A DNA stretch of 64,000 nucleotides, from NCBI RefSeq assembly GCF_900109575.1, contig NZ_FOAF01000002.1, positions 496,001 through 560,000 on the forward strand, in the 5' to 3' direction. The notes under the pieces are model-generated. The model was not told the DNA's origin and ran no database searches. It saw nothing but the letters and a program-made list of their open reading frames with translations. Position numbers and translations under genes: made by a program. Within the stretch, counting starts at the first letter, position 1. Every line of letters begins with the position of its first letter. Shown here in pieces: positions 26,293 through 35,736 of the stretch. Origin of the DNA: Olivibacter domesticus (GTDB lineage Bacteria > Bacteroidota > Bacteroidia > Sphingobacteriales > Sphingobacteriaceae).

Positions 26293-27669
26293 ATGAATAG
26301 AAGGTATTTTCTTAAAACAACGCTAGCTACTGGCCCATTTTATTTATACGCATCGTCCCTGCTGGCAACACGACACAGGTCTCGGGCAATTCATATTACG
26401 AAAGTGGCATTAACCGTAGAAAAAGAACCGCTATTAAAGCCTTTTGGATTTAAAGGTGGTAGCCTTACAGAATTGTGGCAGGTAATTGTGCAGTTAACGA
26501 GCAGCACCCATCATAAAGTTGTCGGTTTAGGTACACAAAGTGTACTTTGGTCGGATGAACATGTTTTTTCAACGTACTCGGAACAAAAGGGGAATGAACT
26601 CATGTATAACATCACCGCTTTCGCGCTTGGACTATTGGAAAATAGAACGTTTACAGATCCCATTACTGTGTTGGATGAAATTTTTGAAGATGTTTACCAC
26701 TATGGAAAAGAAATAACAAACAACGCAGCACTTAGAAAAACTTTTATATTGAATGCCTTAGTCGCAGTAGATAATGCACTATGGTTGCTTTATAGTAAGG
26801 AAAATCAAATTACCAATTTCGACGAGATGATTCCATCTTCGTACCGAAACACCCTTTCTTTTCAACAGAAAACACTCTCCAAGGTTCCTCTAATTTCCTA
26901 TAACACCTCTCTGGCCGAAGTGGAACGCTACGTTCAGCAGGGGGCCTTTTTTATCAAAATAAAAATTGGGCAATCAGGCACTCAACAGGAAATGTTAGAG
27001 AAAGATAAAAATCGGTTAACCCAAATTCACAAAGCCATTGGTAAAGCAAAAACCTTGCACTCGAACAATGGCCGCCTATGTTATTATTTAGATGCCAATG
27101 GCCGTTATGAGCACAAGGAAACGCTGCAACTTTTATTGAAGCATGCAAAAGACATTGGAGCATTTGAACAAATTGCCATTATCGAGGAGCCTTTTCCCGA
27201 AACAAGCCACATTCACGTGGGTGATTTAGGCATCCCCATAGCTGCCGATGAGAGTGCCCACACTGATGTAGATGTAGTTGAACGAATCAATATGGGGTAC
27301 CGGGCCATTGCCTTGAAACCGATAGCCAAAACATTAAGCATGACCCTTAAAATTCTGAAGGAAGCACATAAACACCATGTTCCCTGTCTTTGTGCAGATC
27401 TTACCGTAAATCCAATATTGGTGGAATGGAACAAAAGTATAGCCGCCCGCCTTCCGCCATTCCCAGGAACTAATACCGGGCTTATCGAAACAAATGGGCA
27501 ACAAAACTATAAGAATTGGGCTCTTATGAGCCGATACAGCCCTATGAACAATGAAAGTTGGACTAAAACTGATAAAGAGACCTTCCTACTAACTAAAAAA
27601 TACTATGAAAAAAGTGGTGGCATTTTCGAAAATGCAGCACATTACAGTACATTATTTGAAACGAAATAA
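26293..27669 (+). CDS. Enolase-superfamily enzyme, exported paralogue
   Basis: A 458-residue paralogue of the gene just upstream; shared blocks include the LLKPFGFKGG-type opening and TVNPILVEW. It keeps K222-x-K224 (IKIKIG), D267 (LDANGRY), E298 or E299 (IEEPFPE), D319 (AADES) and K342 (LKPIAK). The difference is the N-terminus: NRRYFLKTTLATGPFYLYAS looks like a twin-arginine or general export signal, absent from the first copy. The pair may carry out related steps in periplasm and cytoplasm, or one may have a new role. A tandem duplication is the obvious origin. Confidence 0.87.
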   Translation: MNRRYFLKTTLATGPFYLYASSLLATRHRSRAIHITKVALTVEKEPLLKPFGFKGGSLTELWQVIVQLTSSTHHKVVGLGTQSVLWSDEHVFSTYSEQKGNELMYNITAFALGLLENRTFTDPITVLDEIFEDVYHYGKEITNNAALRKTFILNALVAVDNALWLLYSKENQITNFDEMIPSSYRNTLSFQQKTLSKVPLISYNTSLAEVERYVQQGAFFIKIKIGQSGTQQEMLEKDKNRLTQIHKAIGKAKTLHSNNGRLCYYLDANGRYEHKETLQLLLKHAKDIGAFEQIAIIEEPFPETSHIHVGDLGIPIAADESAHTDVDVVERINMGYRAIALKPIAKTLSMTLKILKEAHKHHVPCLCADLTVNPILVEWNKSIAARLPPFPGTNTGLIETNGQQNYKNWALMSRYSPMNNESWTKTDKETFLLTKKYYEKSGGIFENAAHYSTLFETK

Positions 27670-27709
27670 TCATTAAAAACCACAAAACCATCGATAAAAC
27701 TAAATTGAA

Positions 27710-29089
27710 ATGAAAACACAAACAACAAGAAGGTCTTTTTTAAAAGATTCAGCCACCTTGGCAGCAACAGTTGGTTTATCCAATTTGGCCACCTATTCGT
27801 TTGGAAATCCTACTAAGATAAGAATGGGTTTTATAGGCGTAGGTAATCGGGGTACGCAGCTACTATCGGCCTTCATGAAACAAGCAACTTGCGAGGTAGT
27901 TGCTTTATGTGATATATATGAACCCTACCTTTCGAGAGATGATCACCAAGTAAATAGTCGCTTTAGAGAAGAAAACGGTGCACGAATTCCTAAGATGGGA
28001 GAACAATTTACAAATACTGTTAAGCGCTATAAAGATTATAAAGAGTTATTAGCAGATAAAAATATTGACGCTGTTTGTATTGCCACACCGGATCATTGGC
28101 ACGCCCTTCAAACAATTGATGCTATAAAGGCGGGTAAAGATGTCTACATCGAAAAACCGCTTGGCATGACTGTATACGAGGGGCAGAAGATGCTGGAGGC
28201 CCAAAAACAAAGCAATCGGTTAGTGACCGTTGGTTTGCACCGCAGAGCGTCTATTGTGCATCAAAAGGCCGCAGAAGTCATTAGATCAGGCCGCTTGGGG
28301 AAAATTACGGTAACGCGCGCATATACCTTCAATAATTTATATCCGAATGGAATCGGAAAGCGAACACAGGAGGCACCGCCGGCCGACTTTGATTGGAATT
28401 TGTGGTTGGGTCCGAGAGCGTTTAGACCTTATCAGTATAATATTGCTCCTTATAAATTTCGATGGTGGAAGGAATATTCGAGCCAAATGGCCAACTGGGG
28501 TGTTCACTATACAGATTTAATGCGATGGATGCTGGGCGAAACGACTCCTGTTTCTGTTTCAGCAATGGGCGGTAATTATGTCATAGATGATGATAGGACT
28601 ATTCCGGATACGATGCAAATATGTTTCGAATTCTCAAAAGGCACACTGGCAACTTTAGGTATATATGAAGGTTCAAGTGGTAGGCCTTTTCCTTTTGGAG
28701 AACTGGAGTTTAGAGGGACAAAAGGTACTATGTACGTGAGCGATAGGGGGTATCGTATTTATCATACAACGGAGGGACAGTTTCAAAAATGGGAAGAACA
28801 TATGGAAGATGAAGCATATGACTTGACGAAAGATAACCTGCCCGAAGGATACTCGCTCGACATTACAGAAAATATGGTTCGAGATTTTCTAAACTGTGTT
28901 CAAACCAGAAAACAACCCTGCTGCCCTCTACAGGAAGGACATTATTCGACCGTTTTTGCGCATCTTGCTAATATCGCGATGGAGCTAAAACAACAGCTCT
29001 ACTGGAATCCACAACAGGAAATATTTACAAATAGCGAGGAGGCTAACAAGCGATTACATTATGCTTACAGAAAACCTTATCATTTGTAG
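27710..29089 (+). CDS. Gfo/Idh/MocA-family oxidoreductase with twin-arginine-type signal
   Basis: A 459-residue protein starting with TTRRSFLKDSATLAATVGLS, a Tat-like signal, then the Rossmann motif MGFIGVGNRGTQLL. Family landmarks are CDIYEPYLS, DAVCIATPDHWHALQ and YIEKPLGMTVYEG (the EKP motif) and the (beta)-domain segment FRWWKEYSSQMANWGVHYTD. Exported members of this family in Bacteroidota carry NAD(P) and act on glycosides or 3-keto sugars. It precedes an SGNH hydrolase, a cytochrome-linked dehydrogenase and a GMC enzyme, so periplasmic sugar oxidation is plausible. Substrate not known. Confidence 0.92.
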   Translation: MKTQTTRRSFLKDSATLAATVGLSNLATYSFGNPTKIRMGFIGVGNRGTQLLSAFMKQATCEVVALCDIYEPYLSRDDHQVNSRFREENGARIPKMGEQFTNTVKRYKDYKELLADKNIDAVCIATPDHWHALQTIDAIKAGKDVYIEKPLGMTVYEGQKMLEAQKQSNRLVTVGLHRRASIVHQKAAEVIRSGRLGKITVTRAYTFNNLYPNGIGKRTQEAPPADFDWNLWLGPRAFRPYQYNIAPYKFRWWKEYSSQMANWGVHYTDLMRWMLGETTPVSVSAMGGNYVIDDDRTIPDTMQICFEFSKGTLATLGIYEGSSGRPFPFGELEFRGTKGTMYVSDRGYRIYHTTEGQFQKWEEHMEDEAYDLTKDNLPEGYSLDITENMVRDFLNCVQTRKQPCCPLQEGHYSTVFAHLANIAMELKQQLYWNPQQEIFTNSEEANKRLHYAYRKPYHL

Positions 29090-29163
29090 TGAATTCACTT
29101 AAGAATAATTTACACGCACAATTTAGAACATGAACCGTCCAATTGACGAATAATTATTTACAG

Positions 29164-29934
29164 ATGAAAGAACTAGTTAACCCTCGGCGCTCTTTTTTAA
29201 AAAAAACTTCTATTGGCTTTTTAGGCGCACTACCAATAGCTGAAATACTGTTATCTGCAAGCAAAATGATCGATAACGAAACGACTATTAAACTAACCTC
29301 TGCTGATGTTGTCCTTTTTCAGGGCGATTCCATTACCGATGCAGGTAGAAAAAGAACGGATAAATCCACCAATAATCCGCTTGCTCTTGGTTCAGGTTAT
29401 GCTTTTTTGATTACTTCGCACATACTTTTTAATCATCCACAGAAAAATGTAACATTTTATAATCGTGGAATAAGCGGAGAAAAAGTTCCACAGTTATCGG
29501 CAAGATGGAAAGAAGATTGTACTGACCTAAAACCTTCTGTTCTCAGTATTTTAGTAGGTGTTAATGATTTTTGGCATACAAAAACTAAAGGTTACAAGGG
29601 AACCGTTAGCACGTATGAAAATGATTATCGCCTATTGCTTGAAAAAACGATGGACAACTACCCAGATCTAAGATTAATCATCGGTGAACCTTGGTACCAA
29701 CCCGGCATGGCTGATAGCATGTACAAAGTAGCATATCCAGAATTTAAAGCTTATCAATCAGTTGCAAAACAGCTGGCGCATCAATTTAACGCTCCATTCA
29801 TACCCTATCAGTCTATATTCGATAAAGCGCAGGAAATAGCTCCAGATATCCATTGGAGCTGGGACGGGGTACATCCTACGGCCGCAGGAGCCCACCTAAT
29901 GGCAAACTCATGGTTAAAGGCAATTAACATTTAG
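29164..29934 (+). CDS. SGNH/GDSL-family hydrolase (lipase/esterase-like), exported
   Basis: A 256-residue enzyme. The ATG at 29164 gives MKELVNPRRSFLKKTSIGFL, a Tat-like export signal; the in-frame TTG at 29143 is less likely. SGNH blocks are present: I, LFQGDSITDAG with the nucleophile serine; II, GISGEKV; III, GVNDFWH; V, DGVHPTAAG with the catalytic Asp-x-x-His. It probably removes an ester group such as acetyl from the incoming sugar or glycoside. It starts 74 bp after the oxidoreductase stop, and the next gene starts three bases after its stop. Confidence 0.9.
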   Translation: MKELVNPRRSFLKKTSIGFLGALPIAEILLSASKMIDNETTIKLTSADVVLFQGDSITDAGRKRTDKSTNNPLALGSGYAFLITSHILFNHPQKNVTFYNRGISGEKVPQLSARWKEDCTDLKPSVLSILVGVNDFWHTKTKGYKGTVSTYENDYRLLLEKTMDNYPDLRLIIGEPWYQPGMADSMYKVAYPEFKAYQSVAKQLAHQFNAPFIPYQSIFDKAQEIAPDIHWSWDGVHPTAAGAHLMANSWLKAINI

Positions 29935-29937
29935 ACT

Positions 29938-31464
29938 ATGAATAAGCTTAGTACTTTAAAAAAAGTATCCCTCTTATTTTTTTTATTATGCTGCTTCATT
30001 TTGTGTGTTTTTCTCTACCGGAAAACGGCTAATAAGCAGGAAGTAGACCTACCTTATTATTTACTTGATTCGACTTATATAGGGGTAAGTACAGTTGCTC
30101 AAAATTTGGATGTGCCATGGGAAATTGCGTGGGGGCCGGATAATCAGCTATGGTTTACGGAACAATCTGGAAGAATCAGCAAGGTTGATCCGGGATCAGG
30201 AAACAAAAAAACCATATTAGTTCTAAGGGATGTATACAGAGAAAGGACAGCAGGTCTATTAGGTATGGTCTTACATCCTGATATGGCCAAAAATCCTTAC
30301 GTATTTATCGCCTATTCAGCATATAAAAATGACACTACCCATGTGTCGAAAATTGTACGTTATACCTACAAACAAGATACGCTCATTCAACCAGTAACCA
30401 TTTTGGAATATCCCGCTTGGAAGGGACATTTTGGTGCCCGGGTCAGTATATCTCCTGATGAGAAAGTAATAATAGCTACCGGTGATGGGGCACAAAATGG
30501 AAATGCACAGAATATCAGTTCGCCAAATGGTAAAATACTACGTTATAATATAGATGGTAGCATTCCAGCTGATAATCCTTTCCCCAATAATGCTGTATGG
30601 GCTTGGGGCTTCCGTAATCCCCAAGGTTTAGTATACAGCTCAAAAGGGTCACTATTTAATTCGGAGCATGGAGATGCTACCGATGACGAAGTAAATTTAA
30701 TAAACGAAAAAGGAAATTATGGATGGCCCAATGTTGAAGGTTATATTGATAAAAACAAAGAAAAGACCTTTTCAAACAATTCTACTATTGTTGAACCGCT
30801 AATTTCTTGGACACCAACCATTGCTCCTGCGGGTTTGGCTTATTATGCGTTTTCAAAAATTCCAGAATGGCAAAACAGCTTGTTACTTGCTACACTAAAA
30901 GGGAACAGTTTACGATCACTTAGCCTCAACAGCGCCGAAACTAAAATTACGCAAGACAATCATTTCTTTGAACGTGAATTTGGACGTATACGTGCGGTAT
31001 GTGTATCTCCTACGGGCGACGTGTACTTGTCGACCAGTAATAGAGATTGGAATCCAAATGGCTTTGCGGAAGAAAATGATGATCGAATACTTAGAATATT
31101 TAAATTGGATAAAAAACCAACGCATATCGCATCAGTCAAAAAAGCGAAAGCTAAACTGAGTAATCAAGAGACTGTGAGCAAAGGAGAAGCACTTTACACC
31201 AGCTATTGTTCCTCCTGCCATAAACCAAATGGACGAGGAGTGCCACAGATATACCCGTCATTGGTCAGTAACAACATTGTTAAGGGTGAAAAAACAAAAT
31301 TCATAACGTTAATTTTGGAAGGAAAGAACGAAATGCCTAACTTCTCCTTTCTTGAAGATAAGGAATTAGCGATCTTATTGACCTATGTCCGAAAGAAGTT
31401 TGCGCCAAAAACAACTAACATAACAGGAAAAGAGGTGATGGAGAACAGAAAAAATAAACCTTAG
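29938..31464 (+). CDS. PQQ-type soluble sugar dehydrogenase (GSDH/sorbosone) fused to cytochrome c
   Basis: A 508-residue protein with an N-terminal anchor or signal helix (about 8-28, KVSLLFFLLCCFILCVFLY). A beta-propeller follows with LDVPWEIAWGPDNQLWFTEQ, GLLGMVLHPDMAKNPYVFIA and VWAWGFRNPQGLVY, typical of glucose/sorbosone dehydrogenases. The C-terminal 90 residues are a class I cytochrome c: heme site C424-S-S-C427-H428 and likely axial M466 (NEMPNFSFLEDKE). It should oxidise a sugar in the periplasm and pass electrons to the respiratory chain through its own heme. It lies between the SGNH and GMC genes with gaps of three and eight bases. Confidence 0.9.
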   Translation: MNKLSTLKKVSLLFFLLCCFILCVFLYRKTANKQEVDLPYYLLDSTYIGVSTVAQNLDVPWEIAWGPDNQLWFTEQSGRISKVDPGSGNKKTILVLRDVYRERTAGLLGMVLHPDMAKNPYVFIAYSAYKNDTTHVSKIVRYTYKQDTLIQPVTILEYPAWKGHFGARVSISPDEKVIIATGDGAQNGNAQNISSPNGKILRYNIDGSIPADNPFPNNAVWAWGFRNPQGLVYSSKGSLFNSEHGDATDDEVNLINEKGNYGWPNVEGYIDKNKEKTFSNNSTIVEPLISWTPTIAPAGLAYYAFSKIPEWQNSLLLATLKGNSLRSLSLNSAETKITQDNHFFEREFGRIRAVCVSPTGDVYLSTSNRDWNPNGFAEENDDRILRIFKLDKKPTHIASVKKAKAKLSNQETVSKGEALYTSYCSSCHKPNGRGVPQIYPSLVSNNIVKGEKTKFITLILEGKNEMPNFSFLEDKELAILLTYVRKKFAPKTTNITGKEVMENRKNKP

Positions 31465-31472
31465 CGACGAAT

Positions 31473-33179
31473 ATGAATGATATAAAAGACAATATCTATG
31501 ATGCAATTGTAATTGGTTCCGGTATAAGTGGTGGTTGGGCAGCAAAGGAACTTTGCGAAAAAGGTCTCAAGACATTGGTAATAGAACGAGGCCGTATGGT
31601 TAAGCATGTTAAAGATTATCCAACTGCCATGATGGATCCATGGGAATTTAATCATCACAATACCAAAACAAAAAAAATGATTAATGATAATCCGGTTATC
31701 AGTAAACATTACGCTTTTGATGAGTCGACACAAAACTTTTATATCAATGATGCCTTACATCCTTATATCCAGGAGAAACCTTTCGATTGGATCAGAGGTT
31801 ACCAAGTGGGGGGGAAATCTCTTTTATGGGCCAGACAAACGCAGCGATGGAGTGATTATGAATTTGAAGGACCTAAGCGTGATGGTTTTGCCGTTGATTG
31901 GCCCATACGACATGCCGATTTAGCTCCTTGGTATAGCCATGTAGAAAAATTTGTTGGGATTTCCGGAAACCGCGATGGGTTGCCAAATCTACCTGACAGC
32001 GAAGTTCTACCGGCTTTTGAAATGAATATGGTTGAAAAACAGCTAAAAAAAAATATTAATGAAGCTTTTCCGGATAGACCGGTCATCATGGGTAGATGTG
32101 CACACATTACACAACCAAACGATATTCATCTTCAACAAGGACGAGCGAAATGCATGGCTAGATCTTTGTGTCAAAGAGGCTGTCCTTTTGGTGCTTACTT
32201 TAGTTCAAATGCCTCTACCTTGCCCTGGGCAGAAAAAACAGGAAATCTTACTATAAAACCCAACACGGTTGTTCATTCCATTATTTATGACGAAAAACTA
32301 GGTAAAGCTACAGGCGTAAAAACCATCGATGCGCATAGCAAAAAAGAAGTAATTTACCATGCACGCATTATTTTCGTAAACGGCTCCACGTTGAACACCA
32401 ATCTTATTCTTTTAAATTCCCGATCGGACAAATTCCCCAAGGGTTTGGGAAATTTAAATGGATTATTAGGCCACTATATTGCCTTTCATAATTATAGAGG
32501 AAGGATTACTGCTACGGTAGATGGTTTTGAGAATAGTTATTATTTTGGGCGAAGACCCACTCAATTATTTATGCCCTCCTTTAGAAATGTGTATAAACAA
32601 GAAACTGATTTTCTAAGAGGGTATATGATTGCTTTTAGCGCCAACAGAGAGGGTTGGAATAAAAGCGCAGATGGTATAGGCGCACAATTTAAAGATCATC
32701 TTACGGAAGTAGGGCCTTGGTCTGTTTCCATGATGATGCAAGGTGAGACAGTACCGATCTATGAAAATCATGTTCGTTTAAGTGAGGATCAAAAAGACCA
32801 GTGGGGTGTACCTTTACTCATTACTTCTGTTGAATATACGGCAAACGATGATAAGGTTTTGAACGACTTCTTACAGGAAGGCTCGGCTATGCTTGAAAAA
32901 GCTGGCTGCAAAAACATCAAAACAACTGATCAGAAAGCGATAGGGTACCGAAATCCTGGTCTGGAGGTGCATGAAATGGGCGGTGTACGTATGGGACATG
33001 ACCCCGAAACGTCTCTCTTGAATAAGTGGAATCAGCTGCACCATTGTAAAAATGTTTTTATTACAGATGGTGCATGCATGACATCAACGGGCAATCAAAA
33101 TCCTTCGTTAACCTACATGGCCCTAACAGCCAGAGCTGCAAATTACGCAGCAGATGAATGGAAAAAAGGCAAGCTCTAA
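31473..33179 (+). CDS. GMC-family FAD oxidoreductase
   Basis: A 568-residue flavoprotein. The FAD-binding start is YDAIVIGSGISGGWAAKEL with GSGISG at 15-20, and the conserved GxxxGGKSLLWARQTQR lies further on. A cysteine-containing patch CQRGCPFGAYFSSN is frequent in bacterial sugar-oxidising members. The C-terminal catalytic region reads GNQNPSLTYMALTARAANY. No signal peptide is seen. In related clusters such enzymes oxidise C1 or C3 of sugars and pass electrons to cytochrome c. It is the last gene of the plus arm; its stop lies five bases from the 3' end of the convergent deacetylase gene. Confidence 0.92.
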   Translation: MNDIKDNIYDAIVIGSGISGGWAAKELCEKGLKTLVIERGRMVKHVKDYPTAMMDPWEFNHHNTKTKKMINDNPVISKHYAFDESTQNFYINDALHPYIQEKPFDWIRGYQVGGKSLLWARQTQRWSDYEFEGPKRDGFAVDWPIRHADLAPWYSHVEKFVGISGNRDGLPNLPDSEVLPAFEMNMVEKQLKKNINEAFPDRPVIMGRCAHITQPNDIHLQQGRAKCMARSLCQRGCPFGAYFSSNASTLPWAEKTGNLTIKPNTVVHSIIYDEKLGKATGVKTIDAHSKKEVIYHARIIFVNGSTLNTNLILLNSRSDKFPKGLGNLNGLLGHYIAFHNYRGRITATVDGFENSYYFGRRPTQLFMPSFRNVYKQETDFLRGYMIAFSANREGWNKSADGIGAQFKDHLTEVGPWSVSMMMQGETVPIYENHVRLSEDQKDQWGVPLLITSVEYTANDDKVLNDFLQEGSAMLEKAGCKNIKTTDQKAIGYRNPGLEVHEMGGVRMGHDPETSLLNKWNQLHHCKNVFITDGACMTSTGNQNPSLTYMALTARAANYAADEWKKGKL

Positions 33180-33184
33180 ATAAC

Positions 33185-34387
33185 TTAGGAGCCAATGGTT
33201 GTTTGTTCATATAAGATCTCTCCGCCAACGATAGTATAGTGAATTTTGAACGCTTCGTCAAATATGACTATATCGGCATCTTTTCCTACGCTGATTGAGC
33301 CCTTACGGTCTAAAACACCCGTAATACGGGCAGGCGTATGGGAAAGCATTTTAACAGCCTCAACAAGCGGAACATCTGCTAAATTGACCATCATTTTTAT
33401 AAGCCGATCTGCAGTAGCAACACTTCCGGCGAAAGAGGTTCTATCAGGCAACTTTGCTACGTCATCTTCAATGATAACAGGCAATCCGTCGGCTAAACTT
33501 CCTAAAATGCTGGGTCCTGGCGGCATGGCCGCCCCACGCATCGCATCTGTAATTAATGCGATCTTATCAGGCCCCTTAATTTTGTATACCAGTTTTAACA
33601 AAGGTGCTGGCAGATGCACACCATCCGCAATAATCTCCACATCCATTTCATCGATAATGAAAGCACTTTCGATAACGCCAGCAAAACGAAAAGCATTTTT
33701 TCGCGTTACTCCTGACATGGCTGAATATAAATGGGTCGCTAAGGTGTAGCCATTTTCAAATGCTTCTACCACCTCTTCATAAACAGCGTCGGTATGTGCC
33801 ACCGACGGAATAACGCCATACTTACGAAGACAGCGACCAAATTCTATGGCGCCTTTTTTTTCTGGTGCAGCGCTCCAACGCACAATCGATTTCGAAGCAT
33901 TTAAAATTTCCAAATATTCTTCGGGATCCGGATCTCTAATATACCTCGGGTCTTGCGCTCCTCGCTGATTCATGGAGAAATAAGGTCCTTCTATATGCAA
34001 GCCAAGAAAGGATGCTCCTTTTTTATTTTTCAACGTTGCTTCTTCATAGATGTTAAGCGTATTTAATAGATTTTCCTTGTCGCTTGTCAACGTAGTAGCC
34101 ACCATAGCTGTTGTACCAAATTGTACATGTGTTTCAGCTACTTTTAGAAAGGCGTCCACATTGCCATCCATAAAATCTGCCCCACCTCCGCCATGGATAT
34201 GAATATCAATAAAGCCAGGCGAAACATATCTTCCCTTAGCATCTATGGATATCGCATCAGGAATTTCTATATCGTATTGATAAATACCATCTATCTTTCC
34301 ATTTTTTATAATGACGGTTGCCTGCTCTATCACACGTAACGGACTTATCACTTTCCCATTATAAATTTTTATTATCTTATCTATCAT
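33185..34387 (-). CDS. nagA: N-acetylglucosamine-6-phosphate deacetylase (NagA family)
   Basis: A 400-residue amidohydrolase. The opening IYNGKVISPLRVIEQATVII precedes the metal site H63-x-H65 (DIHIHGGGGADFMDG), then GLHIEGPYFS with the metal glutamate, SVAHTDA, THLYSAMSGV and LITDAMRGAAMPPG with the catalytic aspartate. The architecture matches NagA, which releases acetate from GlcNAc-6-phosphate in the cytoplasm. No NagB deaminase is visible, and no GlcNAc kinase apart from the PfkB protein at 45545. The real substrate may be a different N-acetylated sugar. Last gene of the minus arm, 29 bp after the transporter. Confidence 0.9.
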   Translation of the reverse strand: MIDKIIKIYNGKVISPLRVIEQATVIIKNGKIDGIYQYDIEIPDAISIDAKGRYVSPGFIDIHIHGGGGADFMDGNVDAFLKVAETHVQFGTTAMVATTLTSDKENLLNTLNIYEEATLKNKKGASFLGLHIEGPYFSMNQRGAQDPRYIRDPDPEEYLEILNASKSIVRWSAAPEKKGAIEFGRCLRKYGVIPSVAHTDAVYEEVVEAFENGYTLATHLYSAMSGVTRKNAFRFAGVIESAFIIDEMDVEIIADGVHLPAPLLKLVYKIKGPDKIALITDAMRGAAMPPGPSILGSLADGLPVIIEDDVAKLPDRTSFAGSVATADRLIKMMVNLADVPLVEAVKMLSHTPARITGVLDRKGSISVGKDADIVIFDEAFKIHYTIVGGEILYEQTTIGS

Positions 34388-34416
34388 ATGTTATTTTTAT
34401 TATCAGAATGTTGGCT

Positions 34417-35730
34417 TTAAATTAATTTCCATTTTTTTACCTGATGACCATGTATCGCATAAAAAATGAGGTACAAATAGCAAGGAAATAATACCCAATA
34501 TGCGGTCCTTAAACTGTAAGCATCAGCAAAATATCCGTATGCCAACGGTAAAATGGCATTTCCACAGAGCCCCATTATGAGCAGTGATCCCCCTAGTTTA
34601 GTAAAGCGTCCCAGACCATCGAGTGCTAACGGCCATATGCCAGCCCAAATAAGTGAGTTTCCAAAACCTAACAACACTACAAACCAAATAGATATATCCG
34701 TTTGATGCCCAAAAATAACGACATCACTTTTACAAAAAACAATTAAAAGTGTTAGCAAGGCTCCAAGAATCGTGCAGATTCTTAATGCATTTACTTGACT
34801 AATAAACCGGGGAATACAGATGATACCTAACAGATAACCGCAGATAGTAACGAATAATGTATAGGATGGGAATACTTTTGCTTCCAATAGGGGGATATCC
34901 ATCGAACCGGCGTAATTAATAATTGTGTCAATAGCAATTACTTGTGTGCCGACGTGAATAAATATCGCTACTGCACCAAGAATAAGATAAGGAAATTGAA
35001 AAATATTGGTTTTATCACTATTGGCCATGGCCAATTCTTCATTTTCTTCTTCTGTATTGATTTCTGGTAAGGGTGAATATTTAATGCCCAATCCGATTAC
35101 GATAAGGGCAATTCCTAAGATACTATAAGGAACAATAACCCTTCGTATCAATTCATCTAATTCATGTGCTCGTTCTATTGGCGACATATGTGTTAGCTGA
35201 TCAAACAACGCCTGATCAGTCGGGCGTAATATGACGGCAGCAAATAAAATTGGCGCTAAAATACCTGCCCCCTTATTACAGATTCCCATGATGCTGATGC
35301 GCTGTGCCGCACGTTCTTTCGGCCCTAGAATGGTAATATAGGGATTTGTCGCAGTCTGTAAAATTGCTAGTCCAATCCCGATTGTAAACAAGCCCAATAA
35401 AAACACCTCATAGGTGCGCGTAAGAGCGGCAGGCACAAAAATAAAAGCACCTAAGGCCATCGCAAAGAAACCGATCATCATTCCTTTTTTAAATCCCATT
35501 CTTTTTAACAGATAGGACGATGGTACGGACATCACAAAATAGGCAATATAAAAAGCAAAAGCTACGAGGTAAGACTGGAAATGAGTCAGTTCGCAGGCAA
35601 TTTTGAAATAAGGAATTAAAATGGAATTTACCCATGAAACAAAGCCAAAAATAAAAAACATCAATCCGATGATTAAGATTGAAATGGTTGTATCTTTTCT
35701 TGTTAATGTACTTACAGTTACTGTTTTCAT
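34417..35730 (-). CDS. FucP/GluP-type sugar:proton symporter (MFS)
   Basis: A 437-residue major-facilitator protein with about twelve membrane segments. Family marks are FFIFGFVSWVNSILIPYFKI near the N-terminus, LKRMGFKKGMMIGFFAMALG and GIGLAILQTATNPYITILGP, as in L-fucose and glucose/galactose permeases of Bacteroidota. The second half has GNSLIWAGIWPLALDGLGRF. It should carry the periplasmic product of SusCD uptake and hydrolysis into the cytoplasm. It is 6 bp after the Gfo/Idh/MocA gene and 29 bp before the deacetylase gene. Confidence 0.94.
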   Translation of the reverse strand: MKTVTVSTLTRKDTTISILIIGLMFFIFGFVSWVNSILIPYFKIACELTHFQSYLVAFAFYIAYFVMSVPSSYLLKRMGFKKGMMIGFFAMALGAFIFVPAALTRTYEVFLLGLFTIGIGLAILQTATNPYITILGPKERAAQRISIMGICNKGAGILAPILFAAVILRPTDQALFDQLTHMSPIERAHELDELIRRVIVPYSILGIALIVIGLGIKYSPLPEINTEEENEELAMANSDKTNIFQFPYLILGAVAIFIHVGTQVIAIDTIINYAGSMDIPLLEAKVFPSYTLFVTICGYLLGIICIPRFISQVNALRICTILGALLTLLIVFCKSDVVIFGHQTDISIWFVVLLGFGNSLIWAGIWPLALDGLGRFTKLGGSLLIMGLCGNAILPLAYGYFADAYSLRTAYWVLFPCYLYLIFYAIHGHQVKKWKLI

Positions 35731-35736
35731 ATAGAT

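Noticed and set aside
33246-33749. 167-codon plus-strand frame
   Set aside because: It lies wholly antisense to the NagA-type gene, which has complete catalytic motifs; the predicted peptide is low in complexity and matches no family.
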